Under the pieces are notes generated by a model, which worked only from the letters and a program-made list of their open reading frames with translations, made no database searches and had not been told where the DNA came from. Below are positions 50,496 through 61,185 of a stretch of DNA of 64,000 nucleotides, piece by piece. The DNA comes from Deltaproteobacteria bacterium (lineage in GTDB: Bacteria > Desulfobacterota > Desulfuromonadia > Geobacterales > Geobacteraceae). A program made the translations under genes and the position numbers. The first letter of the stretch is position 1. Each line of letters opens with the position of its first letter. The stretch covers positions 1-64,000 of the forward strand of contig JAJZUQ010000002.1 in the NCBI GenBank assembly GCA_021848385.1. The letters are read 5' to 3'.

Positions 50496-50903
50496 ATGCG
50501 GATACGTACCAGAGTTCTCCCCCTCCTGATGCTCCTCTGCCTTGCCAGTCCTGCCTTTGCCCAGGACTCCCCGAAACCGGAAACAATTGTCGGCAAGATG
50601 GCATTCAAATTCGTGCGCGGCGTGACCAATGTGGGAACTTCCATAGTGGAAATCCCCAAGCAGACAATCCTGAATGCGCGGGATCGCGGCCCGGTCGGTT
50701 ACGTAGTGGGCCCACTTGCGGGTATCGGCATGACCTTCTACCGGGTAGTAATCGGCGCTGCCGAGGCCGTATTTTGCATGGTCCCCCAACCGGGATACTA
50801 CGACCCCATGATAGATCCCGAATTTGTCTGGCAGGGGTGGCAGGAGATGCGGAAAGAGCCCATAACTGACAACGAGACCGAATCGCCGGCGCCGGCAAAT
50901 TGA
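50496..50903 (+). CDS. Exported TIGR04073-type (exosortase-associated) protein, copy 1
   Basis: This 135-residue protein has a signal peptide (RVLPLLMLLCLASPAFAQ). The mature domain has the TIGR04073 pattern: KMAFKFVRGVTNVGTSIVEI, GPLAGIGMTFYRVVIGAAE and PGYYDPMIDPEFVW. The family has been associated with exosortase systems, but no exosortase or PEP-CTERM gene is in this window. ATG 50496 follows GAAAGGAG. Only one base separates its stop from the next start, and copy 2 has the same domain plan. Confidence 0.82.
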   Translation: MRIRTRVLPLLMLLCLASPAFAQDSPKPETIVGKMAFKFVRGVTNVGTSIVEIPKQTILNARDRGPVGYVVGPLAGIGMTFYRVVIGAAEAVFCMVPQPGYYDPMIDPEFVWQGWQEMRKEPITDNETESPAPAN

Positions 50904-50904
50904 T

Positions 50905-51288
50905 ATGGGACGGCACGCACTGAAAAAGGCAGGGATTGCACTGCTGTGCGCGGGACTCCTCAGTGGTGGGGTGTTGCCGGCGTTTGCCGACGACTTTAAA
51001 ACCCTGGAAAGCTCTTCCCCCCAGCAGGTGATGGAGGGGATGTCGGGCAAAATGGTCCGGGGGGTCGCCAATGTTGCGACCGGCTGGCTTGAATTCCCCA
51101 TGCAGATTTACCTGACCTTCAAGAATGAAGGGGTTGCGAAGGGGCTAACACTCGGCCCTTTGAAAGGGGTCGGCATGACCTTGGTCAGGACGGTAACAGG
51201 TGCAGCGGAGACAACGACTTTCTTCCTCGCCTACCCCGGCTTTTACGACCCCTATTTCGAACCGGAGTTTGCCTGGGAAGAAGAGTAG
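50905..51288 (+). CDS. Exported TIGR04073-type protein, copy 2
   Basis: This 127-residue tandem paralogue has a signal peptide (AGIALLCAGLLSGGVLPAFA). It shares the plan of copy 1: KMVRGVANVATGWLEFPMQI, GPLKGVGMTLVRTVTGAAE and PGFYDPYFEPEFAW. The ATG lies 1 bp after the previous stop and lacks a strong ribosome site, so translation is probably coupled. Its exact role is unknown. It converges on the second Lys/Ala-rich gene across a shared hairpin. Confidence 0.82.
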   Translation: MGRHALKKAGIALLCAGLLSGGVLPAFADDFKTLESSSPQQVMEGMSGKMVRGVANVATGWLEFPMQIYLTFKNEGVAKGLTLGPLKGVGMTLVRTVTGAAETTTFFLAYPGFYDPYFEPEFAWEEE

Positions 51289-51340
51289 GGATCGCTCCGT
51301 AAACCAGGACCTGCCGTTATCTGCCGGCACTGGAGACAAA

Positions 51341-51370
51341 AAAAAGCCGCATCCGAAGATGCGGCTTTTT
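51341..51370. terminator. Bidirectional terminator between the TIGR04073 pair and the second Lys/Ala-rich gene
   Basis: The stem AAAAAGCCGCATC (51341-51353) pairs with its complement at 51358-51370; the loop is CGAA. It is almost identical to the terminator at 39624-39657. Confidence 0.9.
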
Positions 51371-51390
51371 CATGTGCTGTAAACCTCGAA

Positions 51391-51639
51391 TTACTTCGCG
51401 GCAGGAGCAGCAACCGGAGCGGCAGCTTCTTCTTTTTTCACAGCTTTTTTCACAGCTTTTTTAGCTTTTTTGGCTTTTTTTGCTTTTTTCTTGGCTTTTT
51501 TCACCGGTGCTTTTTCAGCAGGAGCAGCTTTTTCGACAGCCGGAGCAGCAGCAGGAGCAGCCGGCTCAGCAGCGCACACGATGCCAGCGAAAGAAACAGC
51601 AACAAGAGCAGCTACGATGGTGGACAGAACTTTTTTCAT
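51391..51639 (-). CDS. Small secreted Lys/Ala-rich protein (paralogue 2)
   Basis: This 82-residue paralogue of the protein at 39368-39607 has a signal peptide (MKKVLSTIVAALVAVSFAG, cleavage after VCA) differing at only a few positions. The mature part is about 60 residues: an Ala/Pro/Glu linker, then APVKKAKKKAKKAKKAKKAV and VKKAVKKEE, then an Ala tail. It is very basic and probably disordered. GGAGG lies before the ATG and a sigma-54-type promoter 40 bp upstream. No function is known. Confidence 0.85.
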   Translation of the reverse strand: MKKVLSTIVAALVAVSFAGIVCAAEPAAPAAAPAVEKAAPAEKAPVKKAKKKAKKAKKAKKAVKKAVKKEEAAAPVAAPAAK

Positions 51640-51678
51640 TTGTACTTCCTCCTAAAGATGGTTTGTGCTTTTCCTACT

Positions 51679-51694
51679 AGCACTACCCATGCCA
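51679..51694 (-). promoter_or_regulatory. Predicted sigma-54 promoter of the second Lys/Ala-rich gene
   Basis: On the minus strand TGGCATG-GGTA-GTGCT has GG and GC 10 bp apart and matches TGGCACGnnnnTTGCW at most positions. It ends 39 bp before the start codon. No coding sequence was found in the rest of 51640-52140; that stretch also holds the inverted repeat at 51964-52098. Confidence 0.68.
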
Positions 51695-51963
51695 ACTTAC
51701 ATATACACGTAATTACAGCTAGTTACATTTCAGACCACCTTATTCCTGTCACCGCATTCAAACAACACAACCTGAAATCGTCCAGACAATACCTCATTTG
51801 CGGCACAAGGATCAGCCGGGCAGCACGGCATCACTCTTGCTATAATTATCAAATTGCACTATATTGGCGCACAGATAGGTCGTGGCGGCAGCCCCCGCCG
51901 GGACCTTTTTTTGTTGGCATGCGGCACAGCACAGCGCATTCTAAATAAACCTATAAACGGCAG

Positions 51964-52098
51964 TTTAACCGCCGAACACGCCGAAAAACACCAAAAAATC
52001 AGGATTTACAGTCAAAAACCAATTCACCTTTTAGGTTCGACCATGCTTTTTGTTAAGCTTCTGATTTCGGCGTATATCGGCGTTCATCGGCGGTTAAA
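51964..52098. repeat. Inverted-repeat element TTTAACCGCCGA..., before the radical SAM gene
   Basis: Arms of about 38 bp (51964-52002 and 52061-52098) start with a perfect 12-bp inverted match (TTTAACCGCCGA) and continue imperfectly with tandem CGCCGA units to ATCAG. The unique core is about 58 bp. It ends 42 bp before the GTG of the radical SAM gene, so it lies in that gene's leader or promoter region. Confidence 0.78.
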
Positions 52099-52140
52099 TG
52101 CTTTTTTAGGGATAAAATTAACAGTTCCGGAGTATCAATC

Positions 52141-54651
52141 GTGCTGAATGACGACTTGCTGATAATTGAAAAGCCCGCCCGCTACATGGGGGGCGAAATG
52201 GGAGGGATCCACAAGGAGCGGCCGGAGATCCGTTTCGCCCTCGCATTTCCCGATGTTTATGAAGTCGGCATGAGTCACCTGGGGTTGCAGATCCTCTACG
52301 GGATACTCAACGATGTTCCGTGGCTTTCGGCGGAACGGGTCTACTCCCCCTGGCCCGACAGAGAGGAACAACTTCGTAACGAAAAAGCCTTCCTCACCAC
52401 CCTGGAAAGCGGGACCCCTTTGGGACAGGCCGATATTGTCGGCTTTACTCTCCAGTACGAACTGTCCTACACCAATATCCTCAACATGCTGGAGTTGGCA
52501 GGTATCCCTCTGTTGGCCTCAGAACGCGATGCATCCTGGCCACTCGTCATCGCCGGCGGCCCCTGTGCCGGCAACCCGGAACCACTTGCTGATTTTTTCG
52601 ACGCCTTCCTGCTGGGGGACGGGGAGGAAGCCTCCCTGGAGATCGCGGAAAAAGTCCGCAGCTGGAAACGGTCGGGGAGCAGCGACAAGCCTGATTTGCT
52701 GGCGGAGCTATCAAAGATCGAAGGCATGTATATCCCCTCCTTTTTCGCCATCAGCCACAGCGAGAGCGGGCAGATCGCGGCAATTGAGCCCCTCAGGCCC
52801 GGTTATGCGCAAGTAAAGCGGCGGATTCTCGCCAATCTCGACGAAGCCCCCTACCCGACCACGCCGGTCATCCCCTTCCTGAAAACCGTCCACGACCGGG
52901 TAAGCCTTGAGATCGCTCGTGGCTGCACCCGCGGCTGCCGTTTCTGCCAGGCGGGCTACATTTACCGTCCTGTGCGGGAACGTTCGCCCCAACGGATACT
53001 GGAGCTCGTCGAAGCGACCCTGCGCAGCACAGGTTACGACGAGATATCGCTCCTGTCTCTCTCCACCGGGGACTACAGCTGCATAGCGCCGCTCCTCAAA
53101 GAGCTCATGGTAAGATATGCCGAGCGACGGATCGCTGTCTCCCTCCCATCGCTCCGGGTCGGTTCACTCACCCAGGAACTGGTGGATGAGGTAAAGAAAG
53201 TGCGCAAGACCGGTTTCACCCTTGCACCCGAGGCGGGAAGCGAGCGGCTTCGACTGGTGATCAACAAGGGGATAACGGAGGACGCCCTGCTGCAGAGTGC
53301 AGCCGAGGTCTACCGGGCCGGCTGGCGACTTATCAAGCTCTACTTCATGATCGGCCTTCCAACCGAAACCATGGACGATGTTCTCGGCATCGCTGACCTG
53401 GCCAGGAAGGTCAAGCAGCAGGGGAAGCTGTCGGGCCACGGTGGCGAAGTGAATGTGGCAGTCTCCAGCTTCGTCCCCAAGCCCCACACCCCATTCCAAT
53501 GGGAACCCCAGATCAGCTACGAGGAGATCCTCACCAAGCAGGAATTCCTCCGTACGGAACTGAAAAAACGCAAGCTCAACTTCAAATGGCAGGATGCACC
53601 GCAGTCGGTCATGGAGGGGGTCTTCGCCCGCGGTGACCGCCGGCTCGGCAAGGTACTGCTCGAAGCGCACCGTCTCGGCTGCCGCTTTGACGGCTGGGGA
53701 GAGCACTTCAGTTTCTCCCGCTGGCAGGAAGCGTTCAGAAACTGCGGGATCGATCCCCGTTTCTACCTGCGCCGCAGGAATACTGCGGAAATCCTCCCCT
53801 GGGATCATCTGGAATGCGGCGTAACGAAGGAGTTCCTGCTCCGCGAGTACGCCAACTCCGACGCAGATAATGCCGTCTACACCCCTGACTGCCGTACCGG
53901 CGCCTGTACCGGTTGCGGGGTGTGCGACTTCGACCAGGTGAAAATGCGCCTCAATTCATCCGAGGAGACGGGATTCAGCACCAATGAAACAGGGGAGACT
54001 CCAGTCCCGGCGGAAGCCCCCCCGACCCGCGTCCGGATTCGCTTCAGCAAAACCGGCCCCATGCGCTTTCTGAGCCATCTGGAGATGATCACGCTTTTCA
54101 CTCGCGCCGTGGGGCGAGGCAGGGTGCCGATCCGCTACTCCCAGGGGTTTCATCCCCATCCCAAATTCTCTTTCGCCACCGCACTTTCGGTCGGGGTGGA
54201 ATCGTGGGCGGAGTATCTGGATATGGAACTGGCCGGACCCTGGAGCGCCGAAGAGGTAAAGGACGCCCTCAACCGGGTTCTGCCGGCAGGGGTTGAAATC
54301 ATCGAAAGTACAGAAATCCCGTTGAACAGTCCATCCCTGTCGGTTATCATGGAAGGAGTGCGCTACCGCGTCACCCTTCCTCCCGGATTCGACCTCGACC
54401 TGCCGGCACGGGTTGCCTCTTTCCTCGCCTTGGAGAGCTCACCCTGCCATCGGGAGAAAAAGGGTAAAAGCCAGGACTTCGACCTGCGCCAGGAACTGCA
54501 GGACATCAAGGCCGTCAATGACACGCTGGAGATGGTTACCGGCCGCGGCAAACCCCTTGAGTTCGCGACCGCCATCACCGGCCTCTCCCGGGAAGAGCTA
54601 ACGGGAGCGCACATAGAAAAGCTCGATGTCATTTTCAGGGAGCAACCATAA
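52141..54651 (+). CDS. Radical SAM protein (TIGR03960) fused to a DUF2344/TIGR03936 domain
   Basis: This 836-residue protein has an N-terminal B12-binding-like region (about 40-240), a radical SAM domain with the cluster motif CTRGCRFCQAGY (Cys262, Cys266, Cys269) and a C-terminal DUF2344 domain from about residue 628 (VRIRFSKTGPMRFLSHLEM). The middle has a Cys-rich segment (CRTGACTGCGVCD). In many bacteria these parts are two genes next to rng, and here rng follows, so the association is conserved. The reaction is unknown; RNA modification has been suggested from the context. GTG 52141 follows CCGGAG. Confidence 0.88.
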   Translation: MLNDDLLIIEKPARYMGGEMGGIHKERPEIRFALAFPDVYEVGMSHLGLQILYGILNDVPWLSAERVYSPWPDREEQLRNEKAFLTTLESGTPLGQADIVGFTLQYELSYTNILNMLELAGIPLLASERDASWPLVIAGGPCAGNPEPLADFFDAFLLGDGEEASLEIAEKVRSWKRSGSSDKPDLLAELSKIEGMYIPSFFAISHSESGQIAAIEPLRPGYAQVKRRILANLDEAPYPTTPVIPFLKTVHDRVSLEIARGCTRGCRFCQAGYIYRPVRERSPQRILELVEATLRSTGYDEISLLSLSTGDYSCIAPLLKELMVRYAERRIAVSLPSLRVGSLTQELVDEVKKVRKTGFTLAPEAGSERLRLVINKGITEDALLQSAAEVYRAGWRLIKLYFMIGLPTETMDDVLGIADLARKVKQQGKLSGHGGEVNVAVSSFVPKPHTPFQWEPQISYEEILTKQEFLRTELKKRKLNFKWQDAPQSVMEGVFARGDRRLGKVLLEAHRLGCRFDGWGEHFSFSRWQEAFRNCGIDPRFYLRRRNTAEILPWDHLECGVTKEFLLREYANSDADNAVYTPDCRTGACTGCGVCDFDQVKMRLNSSEETGFSTNETGETPVPAEAPPTRVRIRFSKTGPMRFLSHLEMITLFTRAVGRGRVPIRYSQGFHPHPKFSFATALSVGVESWAEYLDMELAGPWSAEEVKDALNRVLPAGVEIIESTEIPLNSPSLSVIMEGVRYRVTLPPGFDLDLPARVASFLALESSPCHREKKGKSQDFDLRQELQDIKAVNDTLEMVTGRGKPLEFATAITGLSREELTGAHIEKLDVIFREQP

Positions 54652-54659
54652 TCATTTTT

Positions 54660-54729
54660 GACGCAGAGACGCAAAGACGCAAAAAACCTCCTGTAGTCGA
54701 ACCTCTTTGCGTCTTGGCGCCTTTGCGTC
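54660..54729. repeat. GACGCAGAGACGC-type inverted-repeat element between the radical SAM gene and rng
   Basis: 24-bp arms (54660-54683 and 54706-54729) match in inverted orientation at 21 of 24 positions, around a core of about 22 bp. The arm consensus GACGCARAGRCGC is shared with the element in the efflux channel gene. Confidence 0.85.
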
Positions 54730-54788
54730 GATAATTTTTCCATATTTCATCTTACATAAAATACTTTTTACGCAATAACGAGGTGGCA

Positions 54789-56300
54789 ATGGGTAACGAA
54801 CTGGTCATCAACACCGCTTCCCACGAAACCCGCATCGCCCTTATCGAGAACGGCACCATCGCTGAGCTCTATATCGAGCGGAGCAGGGTCAAGGGAATCG
54901 TCGGCAACATTTACAAGGGGCGGGTCATCCGCGTCCTTCCCGGCATGCAGGCAGCCTTCGTGGATATCGGTCTTGAGAAGGCGGCCTTTCTCTACGTCGC
55001 CGACGTCTTTGACGCCATGGATGAGTATGAGTCCTTCATGGACGGCAACGGCAAGAAGGAGGAGCAGCCCGAAGGGGAAGAACCGGTGCTCCATCCCCTC
55101 CACCCCATTGAGGAACTTCTCCAGGAAGGGCAGGAGCTGCTGGTACAGGTTTCCAAGGAGCCGATCGGCACCAAGGGGGCACGGATCACCTCCCACATCT
55201 CACTTCCCGGCCGGCACCTGGTCTACATGCCGACCGTAGATCATGTGGGGGTCTCCCGCCGTATCGAGGACGAGGCGGAGCGGGAGCGGCTCAAGGAGAT
55301 CGTGGAGAAGATCAAGCCTGCAAGCGGTGGCTTCATCGTCCGTACCGTTTCGGAAGGGAAAAGCGAAGAGGACCTGGCTTCCGGCCTGACCTATCTGACC
55401 AAGCTCTGGGAGGAGGTGGTCAAAAAGAACGAGAAGGCCCACGCCCCGAGCCTCATCCATTCCGACCTGGATGTGACACAGAAGGTGGTACGGGACATTC
55501 TCACCGAGGCGGTGGACCGGATCGTGGTCGATTCCAAGCCGGAGCATGACCGGATCGTCCAGTTCATCACCACGTTCATGCCGAAGATGAAGTACTCCAT
55601 CGAGCTCTACGACGAGGAGGAACCGATCTTCGACCATTTCGGCCTGGAGGTGGAGATAAGCCGCGCCCTGGGACGCAAGGTCTGGCTGAAATCCGGCGGC
55701 TACATCATCATCGAGCAGACCGAGGCGCTCACCGCAATCGACGTCAACACCGGCCGTTTCGTGGGGAAGCACAACCTGGAAGACACCATCCTCAAGACCA
55801 ATCTTGAGGCGGTCAAGGAGATCGCCTACCAGCTCCGGCTCCGGAACATCGGCGGGATCATCATCATCGACTTCATCGACATGGAAAAGGAAGTCAACCG
55901 GGACAAGGTATTCAACGCCCTGGATGAGGCGCTGAAAAGTGACAAGTCCAAGACCAACATCCTCAAGATATCCGAACTGGGGCTGGTTGAGATGACCCGC
56001 AAGCGGGTACGCGAGAGCATCGGCCGGATGCTCTGCGAGCCCTGCCCCTACTGCGAAGGGCGCGGTTACGTAAAATCCAAGACCACAGTCTGTCATGAGT
56101 TATTCCGGGAACTGCGCCGCGAGATGCTCGACATACGCGGCACCAAGGTGATGCTCACCGTCCACCCCCAGGTGGCCGATCTCCTCTACGACGAGGAACG
56201 CCGCGGCCTGGAGGAACTGGAGAAGAAGTTCAAGAAACGGATCACGGTGCGGGCAAAACCGGGGTTTCATCAGGAGCAGTTTGAAATCACCATAAGCTGA
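54789..56300 (+). CDS. rng: Ribonuclease G
   Basis: This 503-residue endoribonuclease of the RNase E/G family matures rRNA ends and degrades mRNA. The S1 RNA-binding domain (about 36-125, GNIYKGRVIRVLPGMQAAFV) is followed by the catalytic domain with EALTAIDVNTGRFVG and IIIIDFIDMEKE, which hold the catalytic aspartates, and the Zn-link CEPCPYCEGRG. Length and the absence of a long C-terminal scaffold indicate RNase G. ATG 54789 has GAGG 5 bp upstream; GTG 54783 is the alternative. Confidence 0.94.
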   Translation: MGNELVINTASHETRIALIENGTIAELYIERSRVKGIVGNIYKGRVIRVLPGMQAAFVDIGLEKAAFLYVADVFDAMDEYESFMDGNGKKEEQPEGEEPVLHPLHPIEELLQEGQELLVQVSKEPIGTKGARITSHISLPGRHLVYMPTVDHVGVSRRIEDEAERERLKEIVEKIKPASGGFIVRTVSEGKSEEDLASGLTYLTKLWEEVVKKNEKAHAPSLIHSDLDVTQKVVRDILTEAVDRIVVDSKPEHDRIVQFITTFMPKMKYSIELYDEEEPIFDHFGLEVEISRALGRKVWLKSGGYIIIEQTEALTAIDVNTGRFVGKHNLEDTILKTNLEAVKEIAYQLRLRNIGGIIIIDFIDMEKEVNRDKVFNALDEALKSDKSKTNILKISELGLVEMTRKRVRESIGRMLCEPCPYCEGRGYVKSKTTVCHELFRELRREMLDIRGTKVMLTVHPQVADLLYDEERRGLEELEKKFKKRITVRAKPGFHQEQFEITIS

Positions 56301-56312
56301 AAAGAGGTCTTC

Positions 56313-57491
<1,179 letters not shown>

Positions 57492-57581
57492 GACTCAACC
57501 GGTCGCCTCAGCGACAAATCAGATGCGGTACCCGCACCCTGGACAATAGGTTGGTTGAGCGAACGACACAAGGAGGAACAG

Positions 57582-57881
57582 ATGGTATTCGCCGCGAAAG
57601 TTTCCGAAGTTCCCCTCTGGGGGAAGAAGGTTGTCACCGTGAACGGCCAGGAGATCCTGCTGGTCAACAGCAAGGGGACCATCTACGCCTGCGAGACCGA
57701 ATGTCCCCACCAGGGGGCACCACTCTCCGGGGCACTCCTCAAGGAGCCCGGCATTATCACCTGCCAACGCCACGGGTACCGCTACAACCTGCAGACCGGC
57801 GAATGCAGTGAGTTCCCCGAGTATGTCCTGAAAACCTATCCCGTCCAGGTCGTGGGGGATGAAATACAGGTGGAAATCTGA
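57582..57881 (+). CDS. Small soluble Rieske-type [2Fe-2S] ferredoxin
   Basis: This 99-residue protein carries one Rieske cluster, with Cys41 and His43 in ECPHQGAPL and Cys61 and His64 in TCQRHGYRYNL. It lacks a signal peptide or membrane anchor, so it resembles the soluble ferredoxin components of oxygenases or nitrite reductases (NirD-like). No oxygenase gene is nearby and the electron partner is unknown. ATG 57582 follows AGGAGG, and a longer frame from 57555 lacks such a site. Confidence 0.9.
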   Translation: MVFAAKVSEVPLWGKKVVTVNGQEILLVNSKGTIYACETECPHQGAPLSGALLKEPGIITCQRHGYRYNLQTGECSEFPEYVLKTYPVQVVGDEIQVEI

Positions 57882-57902
57882 AGCCCTCCAAAAATATTTA
57901 CC

Positions 57903-57931
57903 TTGACATGTCGCTATATTTTCGTTATTTT
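57903..57931 (+). promoter_or_regulatory. Predicted sigma-70 promoter of rplU-rpmA
   Basis: TTGACA (57903-57908), a 17-bp spacer and TATTTT (57926-57931) lie 41 bp before the rplU start. Confidence 0.72.
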
Positions 57932-57972
57932 TTAGCGCTCATGCTAAAAATCGGTAAAGGTGGTGAAGCTCA

Positions 57973-58281
57973 ATGTACGCAGTAGTCAAAACCGGAGGGA
58001 AGCAATACAAAGTTTCCGAGGGCGACCTGTTAAAGGTCGAGAAGCTCGAAGGGGTCGTAGGTGACACCGTCGAATTCAGCGAAGTCCTGATGGTTGGCGG
58101 CGATACGGTTAAAATCGGAACACCGTTAGTGCCCAGCGCCTCTGTGGTCGGCAAAATTGTCGAGCAGGGGAAAGACAAGAAAATCCTTGTCTTCAAGTCG
58201 AAACGGAGGAAAGGCTCCAGGAAACTTAACGGGCACCGTCAACCGAGAACTATTCTGAAGATTGAAAAGATTAACGCCTAA
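57973..58281 (+). CDS. rplU: 50S ribosomal protein L21
   Basis: This 102-residue protein begins MYAVVKTGGKQYKVSEGD, the L21 signature, and includes the C-terminal KRRKGSRKLNGHRQPRT that contacts 23S rRNA. It is followed 30 bp later by rpmA in the standard rplU-rpmA-obgE order. Confidence 0.98.
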   Translation: MYAVVKTGGKQYKVSEGDLLKVEKLEGVVGDTVEFSEVLMVGGDTVKIGTPLVPSASVVGKIVEQGKDKKILVFKSKRRKGSRKLNGHRQPRTILKIEKINA

Positions 58282-58311
58282 AGAGTTTTACCTGATCAAG
58301 GAGATAGCACC

Positions 58312-58569
58312 ATGGCACACAAGAAAGCCGGCGGAAGTTCGCGTAACGGCCGCGACTCAGAAAGCAAACGCCTCGGCTGCAAGAAGTTCGGCGGCGAAGC
58401 CGTAATCGCAGGCAATATCATTTATCGTCAACGCGGTACCCAGATCCATCCGGGCACCAACGTCGGCTGCGGCAAGGATTACACCCTTTACGCCCTGATC
58501 GATGGCGTTGTCAGGTTCGAGCGGCTCGGCAGGGACCGGAAAAAGGTTTCCGTCTACCCCGCAAACTAG
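58312..58569 (+). CDS. rpmA: 50S ribosomal protein L27
   Basis: This 85-residue protein begins [20 protein letters not shown] and has [13 protein letters not shown]. Its N-terminal tail reaches the peptidyl transferase centre. No cleavable N-terminal extension of the Firmicutes type is present. A hairpin follows before obgE. Confidence 0.98.
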   Translation: MAHKKAGGSSRNGRDSESKRLGCKKFGGEAVIAGNIIYRQRGTQIHPGTNVGCGKDYTLYALIDGVVRFERLGRDRKKVSVYPAN

Positions 58570-58590
58570 GGAGCCAACCACAAACAACGC

Positions 58591-58628
58591 AAAAGCCTGG
58601 GACTGCAGAGTTCCGGGCTTTTGTTGTT
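58591..58628 (+). terminator. Probable terminator after rpmA
   Basis: An imperfect 14-bp stem (AAAAGCCTGGGACT with AGTTCCGGGCTTTT) is followed by T-rich sequence. It would partly separate rplU-rpmA from obgE. Confidence 0.6.
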
Positions 58629-58657
58629 TGAACAGGCGGGACGAAACGTTCCCGTGA

Positions 58658-59704
<1,047 letters not shown>

Positions 59705-59817
59705 CGTTTGCCATGTCCGGGCAAACATGGTATGTAAGAACGACACCGTTTTCTAGATGATCCCCCCGCTGAAAGCTCTCTACAGGGCATTGTACCACCA
59801 GCGGAAACAGGCACGCC

Positions 59818-60939
59818 ATGCGCGAAGATATACTCCATAAGGTCAAGCGGCTCGTCATAAAGATAGGGAGCCGTGTCCTCACCTGCAAGGACAACGGTCT
59901 CGATCTGACAACCATCCACCGGCTCGCCGCAGAGATTGACGGACTGCGCAGACGCGGATTCGATGTCATCATGGTCTCCTCGGGAGCAGGCGCAGCCGGC
60001 CGCAAGGAGCTGGGACTGGACGACCGCCCCCGGACCATTCCCCAGAAACAGGCGGCGGCCGCCATCGGTCAGCCGCGGCTCATGCGTGCCTACGAGGAGG
60101 CTTTCGACGCCCATGGTCACAAGGTGGCACAGCTTCTTCTCACCCGGCACGACCTGATGGACAGGCAGCGCTTCCTTAACGCCCGCTCTACCCTCGACAC
60201 CCTCCTGCACTTCGGCGTTATCCCGATCATCAACGAGAACGACACCGTGGTGGTGGACGAAATCAAGTTCGGCGACAACGATAACCTGTCGGCGCTGGTA
60301 ACCAACCTGACCGAAGCCCAGCTCCTGGTGATTCTGACCGACATCGACGGCTTCTATGATGCCGATCCCCGGGAGCACCCCGACGCCCGGCTGGTACCCC
60401 TGGTGCGTACCATCACCAAGGAAGTGGAAAAGGCCGGCGGGGGATCAGGCTCCGCGGTCGGCACCGGCGGCATGGCCACCAAGCTGGCGGCAGCCAAGAA
60501 GGCGGGCCAGTTCGGCGTCGCAACGATCATGATCAACGGCATGACCCCCGGCAACCTCACGAGAGTCATGGCTGGTGAAGAGGTGGGAACCCTGTTCCTG
60601 CCTGCGCGGACGGTGCTGAACCGGCGCAAGCACTGGATTGCCTATACCCTCAGGCCACGGGGGAGAGTCATTGTCGACGAAGGGGCGCATAAAGTCCTCT
60701 CCCAGCATGGCAGAAGCCTCCTGCCCTCCGGCATCGTCCGGATCGAAGGTGAATTCGAACGGGGCTCATGCCTGCGGGTATGCGGACCGGACGGTACCGA
60801 GTTCGCCCGGGGCATCGCAGATTATTCAAGCCAGGAACTGACCAAGATCCTTGGCCACAGGAGTGGCGAGATAGAGACTATTCTCGGCTACCGGTACGGG
60901 GACGAGATCATCCACCGGGACAACCTGGTGGTGCTGTAA
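59818..60939 (+). CDS. proB: Glutamate 5-kinase
   Basis: This 373-residue enzyme catalyses the first step of proline synthesis, phosphorylating glutamate. The amino-acid kinase domain (1-260) contains [49 protein letters not shown] and [17 protein letters not shown]-terminal PUA domain follows (about 280-373), as in E. coli ProB. The gap to proA holds an inverted-repeat element. Confidence 0.96.
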   Translation: MREDILHKVKRLVIKIGSRVLTCKDNGLDLTTIHRLAAEIDGLRRRGFDVIMVSSGAGAAGRKELGLDDRPRTIPQKQAAAAIGQPRLMRAYEEAFDAHGHKVAQLLLTRHDLMDRQRFLNARSTLDTLLHFGVIPIINENDTVVVDEIKFGDNDNLSALVTNLTEAQLLVILTDIDGFYDADPREHPDARLVPLVRTITKEVEKAGGGSGSAVGTGGMATKLAAAKKAGQFGVATIMINGMTPGNLTRVMAGEEVGTLFLPARTVLNRRKHWIAYTLRPRGRVIVDEGAHKVLSQHGRSLLPSGIVRIEGEFERGSCLRVCGPDGTEFARGIADYSSQELTKILGHRSGEIETILGYRYGDEIIHRDNLVVL

Positions 60940-60973
60940 CGGCGCAAAAGAAAGGCAAATAGCTCACGGAAAA

Positions 60974-61121
60974 GGCGAAAACTGCGGATAAAGGCGGATT
61001 GGGCAAAAAGCAGTAGTCACTTGAGCTGCCCCTCAAAGATCCATTTTCCACTCTGCCTGAAAGATGAGTAACCCCAAGACGTTTATCCGCTGTTATTCGA
61101 TTTTTCCGCAGTTTCCGCGTT
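60974..61121. repeat. Inverted-repeat element GCGGAAACTGCGGA... between proB and proA
   Basis: The left arm contains GCGAAAACTGCGGATAAA (about 60975-60992). The right arm is its near complement at about 61103-61120, with 16 of 18 positions matching. A second, weaker pairing is AACAGCGGATAAAC (61080-61093) with GCGGATAAAGGCGG. The core is unique. The element nearly fills the 246-bp gap. Confidence 0.72.
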
Positions 61122-61185
61122 CAATTCACGTTTGAGATTTTATTCTGTCCATTCAGACAATGAAGGTTTTTAGGAGGTGGTTACC

